From Sapria himalayana (lineage: Eukaryota; Streptophyta; Magnoliopsida; Malpighiales; Rafflesiaceae): a DNA stretch of 64,000 nucleotides. The stretch is from positions 52,501 through 116,500 of the forward strand of contig JAREIK010005782.1 in assembly GCA_029783825.1 (NCBI GenBank), written 5' to 3'. Under the pieces are notes generated by a model. It worked only from the letters and a program-made list of their open reading frames with translations, made no database searches and was not told the DNA's origin. This document shows positions 26,972 to 38,346 of the stretch, piece after piece (within the stretch, counting starts at the first letter, position 1; each line of letters starts with the position of its first letter). The translations under genes and the position numbers were made by a program.

Positions 26972-29207
26972 TTTGACATGAGTGTTACTTTACTATAGCA
27001 TTTATAAAATATTGAAATAATTATATTCTAAGTTTAATATTGATATATAAGATTTATACAATCTACTCATCATACATGCATTCATTAGAATAGTAAAACA
27101 AGATGGTTTTTGCATATATATCTTATTCTTAAGATTATCATAGAGAAATGTGTTTCTCATGTCTAGTTGATATACATATTATTTGTGAGAAATTATAATA
27201 AATTGAAAAAATCTTATAATAACCATTTTGGAATTGTATTTTCATATTTGAGAATTCAAAGAATTGTGTCCATATGAATATATTTGAGATAATTAAAGTT
27301 AATTAACTGTATGAATGATATAAGTGATATTTATTTTGGTTACATGAAGCTATTTAAAAAATTTCTTATGCTTCTCCAATTTCTTAAAAAATCAATTATG
27401 ATATATTTGTCTAATATATTTAGATTGTGATTATCAAGTCTTTTAATCTTTTGGAAGCTCATACCTATTGTTTTGTATGACTATTATGATGATATCTTGG
27501 TATGTATTTATATATTGTATCTCATGATGAAAATTGTTGCACTATTTTTTTTTGTTTTTTTAATGTTGAAATGATGTTTTCTTAATACTGTTAAATGTAT
27601 GATAGCAATTATGATGAATATTACATAAAAACATAAATAATATTGAATTTGTGAGTAGTTTTTAAAAATAAAAATTGTCTACATAAAAAATAATTATTTT
27701 AATTTTGGCGAACAAAAATCTCTTTTCTGAAAGAATAAAATGAGGTTGCAAAAACCTTCTTGAAATTGATTCAATATCATTGGCAAAAACACTTATTGAC
27801 ACTTGTAGAATGTGTGCCCCACCCGAAAACATTGCACAACTCTTACATTGCCTTTATTGATGCTCTAACATCATGTAAGCTTGATGTCAAAACTTATAGG
27901 AACCCAATAGGGCTTTGCATGCATTGGGGAGAAAAAAATAAAGCGAAGAGAGTGGAGAGAAAAATAAAACAAAAAATGATAATATTATTGTAGTAAGGAA
28001 CTCATTTTACTTGAATTTGATTGCTTATACTTCATTCACCATTAGTGTTTCATTATATAGACTTGCTTTTCTATTCTCTCATTGCTCATATAGCTTGTAT
28101 ATGTTGCTTGCTACTTTGAATGTAAGATACATAATTTGAATTAATATGTCCGTTGTTATTTTTAAATTTTTTCGTGGCTCATTTGTTCTTGTTCACCCTT
28201 TATTAATAGGTGGTTAATTGTTAATATATCATTATCAAATTACTAATGCCCATTCTATATGTGCCATGCCCCCTCTTCTCATTCAAAGTGATGCTACATT
28301 TCCTCCTGGTAAGCCAAATATTTGTGTTTTCATTTAAATAGTAAAAGCATATTTTTTTAAAGTAGCTGTTAGTGGTGAGGATGACCCCGTCTTTTTTTAA
28401 TGTCACATCTTAAAAGGAATAATAATTATAGAATGTTGATTTATTTTTATCCCATTGCAAATGTGATGTGTAAAAAATTATAGAATGTCCATAAAATAAA
28501 TATTTATTTTTTTTAATAATTATGTTTGTTCCCATTAATTTTATTTTACTAAAGATTTATTTTTTATTAATTAGTCTCACTTCCATGGTCATTATATAAC
28601 CATGGAATATTGAACCATGGTGGGAGGCAAAAAGGCTGAAATAATTTGATTAATTGCTTTTGATCCTTTTGAAATAATGATTGTCTGCCACATCATTTCA
28701 TAACTACCTAGATGGTACATGCGCCATGGTACACTACGCGGAAATGCCAGTGATGATGTGTGATGCACATGTGCTGGCATGTGGCTTAGTGTTAATGGGT
28801 GCATGGTCCAGTGGGCAGTGATGCCATGAGATGTGGTGCTGTGGATACGCAGCCATAGTGCATAACTATTTTGAAGTGCACAGTGTGTGTATGGTGTAGT
28901 GAACATGGATGTGTGGTTGATGTATTAGATGTGCACCATGTGTATGTTTGATACAGCCATTGTGTAGTGCGTGCAACATGTGGGTTGTGTTCATTGGGTT
29001 CTTTTTTTATATGTATCAAAGAGAGTGATTTTCCATGTAGAATCAAGCAAGTAAAAACTATATAGTTGTTATGAATGTGGCCACTACTTTGGTGGTTCCA
29101 TCACTATTATACTACTATAATAAATGATTAAAATTAAGTGTATAATAAAAAATATTATATTTAATTTATTTTTATCTAGCTTAGTTTTTTTATTTTCTAT
29201 TTTATCT
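26972..29207. other. Island sequence, no intact gene recognised
   Basis: About 2.2 kb of AT-rich sequence between a CACTA end and the decayed coding fragment. A 77-codon + strand open frame at 27760-27993 (TTG start) has no domain that I recognise. The more G-rich stretch at 28580-29040, with ATGGTG and TGTGATGTG words, gives open frames on the minus strand without splice or family support. If 18032-29993 is one CACTA element, this region would be where transposase exons lay. Confidence 0.4.
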
Positions 29208-29449
29208 CAGGAACTCGTGGAGCAACGTATGACAGCTGCTTCTCAAATAGTTGAGGGTTCTATGAATCTTTAGATTACTTTTTTGAAGGAAGAAATGTAG
29301 GAAATGAAAGAAGTGAATGATGAGATGAAAGAAATAAAAAAAGTAATGCAATAGTAGATGACCTATAAGGAATCACAGTTAGAATTTTTGATGAGATAGA
29401 TAGCACACCGAGTTCTAGTAGAGTACCGACGTAAGAGTGCTTAGCACAA
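29208..29449 (+). pseudogene. Decayed coding exon, possible CACTA second-ORF (coiled-coil) remnant
   Basis: One + frame from 29214 reads ELVEQRMTAASQIVEGSMNL, a stop, then Lys/Glu/Met-rich segments such as EMKEVNDEMKEIKKVMQ, with five more stops before and after YKESQLEFLMR. It ends near EYRRKSA. A run of CTCAG just upstream could be a splice acceptor. Charged, heptad-like composition of this kind near the 3' end is typical of the second gene of plant En/Spm elements (Transposase_24 class). It lies about 0.55 kb inside a CACTA terminus, which fits. The stops make it non-functional. The family assignment is inferred from context and composition and not from a clear motif. Confidence 0.4.
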
Positions 29450-29993
29450 ATGTACAAGCTAATAATGAATATGATGATTTAGTTTTAAAAGATTATATAC
29501 CTATGTATTGTTTTTGTTTTAACCATTTAACTTTTGTATCATAATTATTTCTAAATTATTTTTGGTTTTTGTTAATTATATAAAATAGTTTATAGTATAT
29601 ATTTTTATTAAATTTAAAATAAAATTTTAAAAAATGAAATTACATTTTTTGTAAAAAAATAAAATTATGAAAATAAGTTGCGAATGAAAATAGCAAGGGA
29701 TTTTTACCTCGCTAATTTAGCTAGGGAATTTTCAGTATATATTGAGTCGAAAAATATTAATTACTACTCTTAATTATGATCAAAATTAGCAAGGGAAAAA
29801 TATAATTAGCAATGGAATTTTTGTCGTTGAAAGATTTGCTAGAAACTTTTTTTCTCATTATTATTATGTGACTAGCACTTTTAATTTGGTAATTATTTCG
29901 ATCGATAATCTGCCGTTATTCTATTTTAGAGATGTAATAAGCCCTAATAGTTAAAGAAATTTTCCCTATCTATATGATATTTTTTTTGTAGTG
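29450..29993 (+). mobile_element. CACTA right terminus abutting the GATA array
   Basis: It contains AGCAAGGGATTTTTACC, TTTAGCTAGGGAATTTTC, AATTAGCAAGGGAAAAA and the terminus TTTTTTTTGTAGTG at 29980-29993, the inverse of CACTACAAAAAAAA. The GATA array resumes at the very next base, so the element end is the junction. The inner sub-terminal part mirrors 18400-18480 in inverted orientation, which pairs this end with the terminus at 18032. Confidence 0.85.
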
Positions 29994-32900
29994 AGATTGA
30001 TAGATAGATTAATAGATAGATTGATAGATAGATTGATAGATAGATTGATAGATGGATTTGATAGAAAGTTAGATAGATAGCGTGATAAAAAGATATATAG
30101 ATAGAGATATAAATAGATAAATAGATAGATAGATAGACAGCGAGATAGATAATTAGATAGATACACAATTGATAAAAATATAGTTAGATAAATAGAAATA
30201 TAGATAGATAGATAGATATATTGATAGACAAATTAATAGAGAGATAGTTATAGAGATAGATAGACAGGCAAATAGATATAAAGAAAGATAGTAAGAATTG
30301 AAAGATAGAAAGAAAGAAAGATAGATAGATAAATAGATAGATAGATAAACAGATAAATAGATAAATAGATAAACAGATAAATAGATAGATAGTTAGACAA
30401 ATACAAAAAGATATATATATATATATATATCAATAGATAGACAAATAGATTGATATACAAATTTATAGATAGATTTGCACACATATTGATAGACAAATTA
30501 ATAGATAGATTGATTATAGATTGATAGACAAATTGATACATAGATAGAAAGATAGATTGATTGATTAATTGATTGATAGATAAATAGATAGATAGATTGG
30601 CAAGTAAATAGATAGAAAACAGATAGATGATTTGATATATAGATAGATAAATAGATAGACATGATGATAGACATATAGAAGACAGACAGACAGATAGATA
30701 GATAGATAAAATGATAGATAAATTGAAAGAAAGATAGACAACAAGATAAATAGACAGATAGATAGATAGACAGATAGATATACAAGTAGATAGGAAAATA
30801 TATGGATAGATAAAAAATTAAATAGAAAGATAAATAGATAGATAGATAGATAGATAAACAGATAGATAGTTTGTTATATTGACAAATACATAGATAGACT
30901 AATAGTTAGACAAATAGATAGACAAATATATACACAAATTGATTGAAAAATAGATATATAAATAGATAGATATAAATATATAAAGATAGATCAAGAAGAA
31001 AATTAATAGACAAATAGATATATAGAAAAAAAGATAGTCAGATAGTTAGTTAGAAAGAGATATAGATAAATAGATAGATAAATATACAGATAAATAGACA
31101 TATAGATAGACTTATAAATAGATTAATAGAAAGATAGATAGACAGATAAATTGACAGAAAGATTCACAGAAAAATAGATAGATAGATAGACAAATAGATA
31201 GACAGATAGACAAATAGAAAAATAGACAGATAGAAAGAAAGATAGATAGATAGATGATAGACAGACATATATATAGATATATAGATAGATAGATAAACAC
31301 ATAGAGAGACATGCAGATAAACAAATAAATAGTGAGATAGACTTATAGACAAATAGATTGACACACATATAAACATAGAAATATATAGATAGATAGACAA
31401 ATATATAGACAAACATATAGAAAGATAGATAGACAAATAGATAGACAACAAATAGATATACAGATAAAAATATATAGATATAAAAACAGATAGATAGATA
31501 GATAGACAGATAGATCGACAGACAGATAGATAGAGAGACAAATATATAGATAAATATATAGATAAATAGATTGATTGATTGACAGATAGATAGATTGTTA
31601 GACAAATTGATAAGTTGATTGATAGATAGAATGATAGACATATTGATAGATAGATTTATAGATATACCGATAAAGAGTCTGATAAAAAGATTGATAGATA
31701 TTTTAATAAAAGATTGACAACTAGATAGATAGATAAATAAATATACAAATGAATAAATAGAAAGATTGAAAAATATATAAAAATAATTTTAGATAGATTG
31801 GTAGAGTGATTAAAATTTATATTGATAGACATATTGATAAAAAGATAGATAGACAGATAGATTCATAGATATTTATATAGAATAAAAGATAGAAATTTAG
31901 AGAGATAGATAGACACATATATAAATAGATCGATAAACACATAGATAGATAGAGATTGAAGGATAGATAGAAAGATGGAAAGATAGATTGATAGAAAGAT
32001 AAATAGATGGATAGAAAGATAGGTAGATAGATTGATAGATAGACTAATAGATATACAAATAAATAGATAGATAGATATTTATATTGTAAGATTGATAGAC
32101 AGATATATAAACATATTGATAATTAGATTGATAGATAGATTGATCAAAAGATTGATAATGGTATTTAAAAATAGGTTGATAGATAGAAAGATAGATAGAT
32201 TGATTGACAGATAGAAACACATATAGATAAATATATAGATGGATAGTTAGTTAGATAAATAGATAGATAGATATAGATAGATAGACAAATAGAGAGATAG
32301 GTTGATAGACAGATAAATAGATAGGTAGATAGATATATAGATAGATAGATAGACATATAGATAGATAGATAGATAGATAGATAGACAAATTGATAGATAG
32401 ATAGATAGATATAGGACATATAAATAAATAGATAGATTAACAGAAAGATTTACATTTAGAAAGGCAAATAGATAGTATATTGATTGTTTGATAGTTAGAT
32501 AGATAGACAAATAGATAGTAAGATAGATAGATATATATATATATACACATAAATAATAGACAAATATAAAGATAGATAGATAGTTTGAAAGAGAAATGTA
32601 TAGACATATCAATAAATAGATAGATAGATAGATAGATAAATCGATAAATATATATAGATAGATAGACTAATAGATAGATAGACATATTGATAGGAAAATA
32701 GATAAAAAGATAGATAGACATATTGATAGGAAAATAGATAAAAATATAGATAGACTAATAGATAGATAGACATATAGATAGAAAAATATACAGAATATAG
32801 ATAGATAGTTAGTTAGATAGACATATAGATAGAGAGATACATAGTCAGGTTTATAGAGAAATGATAGACAGATAGATAGATAGATAGATAGGCACATATT

Positions 32901-33996
32901 AATATATAGTTAGATAGTCACAAAGAAAGACATATAGATAGACAAATAGATAGAAATATAAATAGACAAATATAAAGACAGCTAGATGTATAGATAGATA
33001 GACAAATAAATAGACAAATAGATAGTGTGATAGTCCAATAGGTAGATAGATATATAGATAGATGGATAAATAGAATGATATACATATATATAGAATAACA
33101 TTTAAATAGATATATAGATAGATAGAAAGGTAAACAAATAGATAAACAAATAGATAGACTGTAAGATATATAGATAGATAGAAAAATAGATAAACATATA
33201 CATAGACAGATAGATAGACAAATAGATAGATAAATAGATTGATTAATTGATATACTTTTATAGATAGATAGACAGACATATAGACAAATAGATACATAGA
33301 TAGGTAGATAGATAGATAGATTGACTAAAAAATATTTAGATATATAAATATATAAATAGATAGATAAATAGATAGAAAGAAAGACATATAGATAGTAAAA
33401 GAGATAGACAGATAGATACAAAGATAGATAGTTAAATAGCTAGACAGTTAGATAGGAAAATAGATTGATAAATAGATATATAGACAAATAGACACACATA
33501 TAGACAAACCAATAGTTAGTATGTTGGTCATTCAGGGAGATAGTTAATCAGGAAGTCAAATAGATATACAAATAGATATACATATAGATAAACAAATAGA
33601 TTGACAGATAGATCGAAAGAAAGAAAGATAGATAGATAGACAAATTGGAATACAAAAATATAGATATATAGATAGATAGATAGATATCTAGATTGAGTAA
33701 TAGATTGATACTAAGATGGACAAAATGATATATATATATAGATAGACAAATATATAGACAAATAGATAAATAGAAGACTGACAGAGAGAGAGATATAGAT
33801 AGATAGGTAGATTGATTGATTGATTGATGATTGAAAATAGATAGATGGATATATAGACATATAGATAGATGGATAGATAGATAGATAGATAGACAGAAAG
33901 CTATGCAAATATATATTGACACATTAATAGATAGGTATATAGACAAATATATAGAAAGATAGTTAGACAAATAGATAAATAGATAGATAGATATCT

Positions 33997-33998
<2 letters not shown>

Positions 33999-34058
<60 letters not shown>
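33999..34058. repeat. (AT)n microsatellite
   Basis: A pure AT run of about 60 bases within the array. Confidence 0.97.
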
Positions 34059-34062
<4 letters not shown>

Positions 34063-34229
34063 ATATAGGAAGACATATAAATAGATAGATAGATAGATAG
34101 AAAGATAGATAGATAGAAAGATAGATAGATAGACAGATTATTAAATTGAAGCATAGATAGATAAATAGATAGATAGATAGATCAATAGACAGATAGATTG
34201 ATAGATAGATAGACACATAGGTAGATAGA

Positions 34230-34247
34230 AGAGAGAGAGAGAGAGAG

Positions 34248-34281
<34 letters not shown>
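34230..34281. repeat. (GA)n-(TA)n microsatellite
   Basis: A GA run leads directly into a TA run, then GACAGATAG array words resume. Confidence 0.95.
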
Positions 34282-34286
<5 letters not shown>

Positions 34287-37282
34287 GATAGACATACAAA
34301 TAGATATATAGATAGATAAAAAGTTAGCTAGAATGATAGTTAGAATGATAAATAGATTGAATGATAGATAGACAAATTTATTAATTGATAGATAGATATA
34401 TAGATTGGCAGATAGATAGATAGATAAATAAATTGATAGACAAACACATAGAAAGGAAGATAGTCAGATATTTAAATAAATTGAAAGACAAATAGATTAA
34501 CACACAGATAGAATAATACATAGATAGACAGATATATATATATATATAGATATATAGATAGACATGCTATTAAATTGATCTATAAATAGATATATATAAG
34601 ACAATTAGATAAACATATAGAAAGAAAGAAATAAAGATAGATATAATAATAGATAGTTAAATATATATATATATAGATAGATAGATAGATAGATATAAAA
34701 ATAGATATACGGATACATAGATAGACACATTAATAGATAGAAAAATAGATAGTTAAACAGACGGATATATAGATATGTATATTGATAGATAGATAGATTC
34801 ATAGATAGAAGTATAGATAGTTAGATAGAAAAATAGATAAACAAAAAAGATCGAAAAATATATACAAAAATAGATATAAAAATAGATAGTCAAATAGAAA
34901 GATAAACATATAGAGAGAGATAGAATCTATATAGACAAATTGATAGACAAATAAATAGCCCGATACATAAATAGATATATAGATAGAAAAATAGTTAGAC
35001 AAAAAGATGACATATAGATAAAAAATAGATAGATAGAAAGATATAATAAATAAATAGATAGATAAAGAGATAAATAGACAAATTGATACACAGATATACA
35101 TACAGATAGATATATAGATAAATAGATATATAGATAGATAGATAGTCAAAGAGATAGACAAATAGATTGACAGATAGATTGACATATATATTTATATATA
35201 CAAAGAGAAATATATAAACAAATAGATAGACAGATATATAGATAGACAGACAGATAGATAGATAGATAGAAAAATAGATAGATGGATATATAGACATATA
35301 GTTATATAGACAGATAGATAGAAAGATAGATAAATTACTCTACAAATATATAAATACATTTATAGATAGATATATTGACAAATAGATAGATAAACAAATA
35401 GATAGATAGATAGACAAATTATAAGGTAGATATATAGATAGATGAATACAAAGATAGATAAATAGATTAATAGATAGATAGATTGATTAATAGATTGACA
35501 GATACAAATAGATAGATAGATATATAGAAAGATATATGAATATATAAATAGATAGACATATATATAGATAGATAGATAAATAGTTAGATAGATATATAGA
35601 TTGATAGATAGATAGATAAATTGATAAATAGATAGATAAATAGATAGGCAGATAGACACACATAAAGGCAAATAGATAGACAGACATATAGAACGACAGA
35701 TAATTAGATATATAAATAAATTGAAAGACAAGTAGAATGACAAATATTTAACATATAGATAGACACACATATAGATAGTCAAATATACAGACAGATAGAC
35801 AAATATATAGATAGATAGACAGAATGATTGATTGTTATATACATAGTTAGATAGATAAATAAATAAACATATAGATAGACAGACAGACAGATAGATAGAT
35901 ATGATAATAGATAGAGAAATAGATAGATAGATAGACAGAAAGAAAGGAAAATAGATCGACATATACATATCTAGACACATAGATCGATACATAAATAGAT
36001 AGATAGATAGACAGACAAATAGATAGATTGGTATATTGATAGACAAATAGATAGATATATAGATAGAATTATAAAAAGATATATAGATAGATAGATGGAA
36101 AAATAGATAGATAGATTGATAGTCTAATAGATAGATAAATAGATAGACAAATAGATATAAAAATAGATAGTCAAATAGAAAGGACATATAGAGAGATAGA
36201 TAGAAAGATATATACACAAATTGTTATAGAAATAAATAGATAGATAGATAAATAGATAGATTGATAGGAAAATATTTAGATAGAAAGATAGGCATCTAGA
36301 TAGACAAATAGATAGACAGAGATATATACAAATAGAATAATAGATAGATAGATACATATATAAATAGATAAATAGATAGATAAATAGATAGATATATTTA
36401 TATACAGATAGATACACTTAAAGATAGACAGATAGATAGATAGATAGTCAAAGTGATAGACAAATAGATTGATAGATTGATTGATAGAAATATTTTCAGA
36501 TTCATAGAAAATTGATAGGCATATATATAGACATATAGATGGACATAAAAATAAATTGATTGATAGAAGATAGATCGATAGACATACAAATAGATAGAAA
36601 GAAAGATAGATTAATTGATTGATAGATAGATAGTGAGATAAATAGACTAATAGAAAGATAGATAGATAACTATATAGATAAATATATAGATAGATAGTTA
36701 GATAGATAGATAGATATACAAATAGACAGATAGATAGATAAAAAATAGATAAATAGATAGATATATAGAAAGATAGATATATAGATAAATAGATATACAA
36801 ATAGGAAGATAGATAGAGAAATAGATAGACATATATATAGATAGATAGATATATAGACAAATATATAGATATATATATATATATCAATAGATAAATTGAT
36901 AGTTAGGTAGATAGAAAGATAGATAGATAGAAAGATAGATAAATACATAGATAATAAGAGATATAGATAGATAGATAGACATATAGTTAGAAAGATATAT
37001 AGACAAATAGATAGATATATTGTTAGATAGATGATATATAAATTGCTAGATAAATAGATATGTAGATAAATAGATACATATATAAACATATAGAGAGACA
37101 AATAGATAGAAATATTGATATACATATAAATAAATAGACTAACACATATATATAGTAAGATAGAAAAATAAATAGATAGATAGATAGAAGGATAAATAGA
37201 TAGATAGACACATAGAAAGACATATAGATAAATAGATAGATAAATAGATCGATAGATAGATATAAATATAGATAGTCAAATA

Positions 37283-37289
37283 GAGAGAG

Positions 37290-37332
<43 letters not shown>
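37283..37332. repeat. (GA)n-(TA)n-(CA)n microsatellite
   Basis: Short GA and TA runs are followed by a CA run of about 30 bases. A TG run in the opposite sense lies about 300 bases away at 37601-37620. Confidence 0.95.
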
Positions 37333-37334
<2 letters not shown>

Positions 37335-37589
37335 TAGATATGAAAATCGATATACTTATAGATAGACAAATAGATAGACAAATATAAAGAGAGAAAAAAA
37401 GATAGATAGACAAATAGATAGACATACATACATATAAAGATATAGACACTAAGTCAATTAGGTATGTATGCAAAAAGTCCAGTAGGCAATGTATTTAGAT
37501 ATATCGATATACATATACATAGATAAATAGATAATCTTATATATTGAAATATAGGAAAATAAATAGACTGATAGATAGACAGACAAATA

Positions 37590-37621
<32 letters not shown>

Positions 37622-37622
37622 A
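37590..37622. repeat. (TA)n-(TG)n microsatellite
   Basis: A TA run passes into a TG run of about 20 bases. Confidence 0.95.
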
Positions 37623-37760
37623 TTTAGATAGATAGATAGACAAAAAGATAAATAAATATTTAGACAGATAGATAGACAAAATGGTAGATAGATATTTAGA
37701 CAGATAGATACACAAAAAGATAGATAAATATTTAAATAGAATAAAAATTAGATAGATTGA

Positions 37761-37766
37761 TAAATA

Positions 37767-37854
<88 letters not shown>
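37761..37854. repeat. (AAAT)n-(TA)n microsatellite next to the hAT-like insertion
   Basis: An AAAT tetranucleotide run of about 40 bases is followed by a TA run of about 55 bases. It ends 13 bases before the hAT-like element. Confidence 0.95.
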
Positions 37855-37857
<3 letters not shown>

Positions 37858-37867
37858 ATAGACAGAA

Positions 37868-38346
37868 TAGAGGTGTCAAACGAGCCGGCCCTGCACGGCA
37901 CGACCAGTTTTTAACCAGCACGATCGTGCTTCCGTGCCGGGCCGGGCACGGTTTAAAAAAACCGGGCCCGGCGAGGCCCGCAGGCACGGCGGGTCGTGCC
38001 GTGCCTCGCCTGGCCCGCTATGGGCAAACCTGACCGAGCGGTTCGGGAAACGGGGACCACGGGTCGGGTCGAATTAGACCCGACCCGCGGTCTTTTTTTG
38101 CGGGAGGGGAAGCATGTGGTCGGACTCACGGGGCTCCCGGCACGGGATAAACCCGTGCCGGTTTGCCGTGCCGCTGGCCGAACCGTGCCGGGCCTGGCCC
38201 GGCACGGCACGGCACGGCTTGAGCCATAGTCGGGCACGGCACGGGCCCGGGCATAAATTTTTTTTGTGCCTGGCCGGCCCAGGCACGCCTGAACCATGCC
38301 GTGCCTCGTGCCGGGCCGGGCCGGCCCGGCACGGTTGACACCTCTA
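37868..38346. mobile_element. hAT-like non-autonomous GC-rich element inserted in the GATA array
   Basis: It starts TAGAGGTGTCAA and ends TTGACACCTCTA, a perfect 12-bp terminal inverted repeat. The flanking 8-mers are AGACAGAA and AGACAGAT, matching 7 of 8. Because the array is made of such words, part of that match could be chance. The element is 479 bp, GC-rich and without a transposase. The internal near-palindrome at 38061-38086 is the reverse complement of that in the copy at 25073, so the two copies lie in opposite orientation. Open frames of up to 188 codons that run from the array into the element are artefacts of the GC-rich repeat. Confidence 0.9.

Larger units (their letters stand above)
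29994..37867 (+). repeat. Degenerate GATA array, middle block
   Basis: The repeat has the same orientation and composition as the left block, with GACA, AATA and GATT variants. It includes two low-identity patches with more mixed base use, at about 33508-33556 and 37447-37498. AT, GA, CA and TG microsatellite patches are also present. Open frames are confined to the minus strand and read Tyr-Leu-Ser-Ile repeats. No gene is called. Confidence 0.95.

Noticed and set aside
27760..27993. 77-codon + strand frame starting at TTG
   Set aside because: No recognisable domain, no ATG, no splice context that links it to the decayed exon at 29208. I could not support a gene call.
28592..29046. Minus-strand frames of 84-104 codons in a G-rich stretch
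   Set aside because: His/Thr-rich readings of TGTG/ATGGTG words with no family resemblance.
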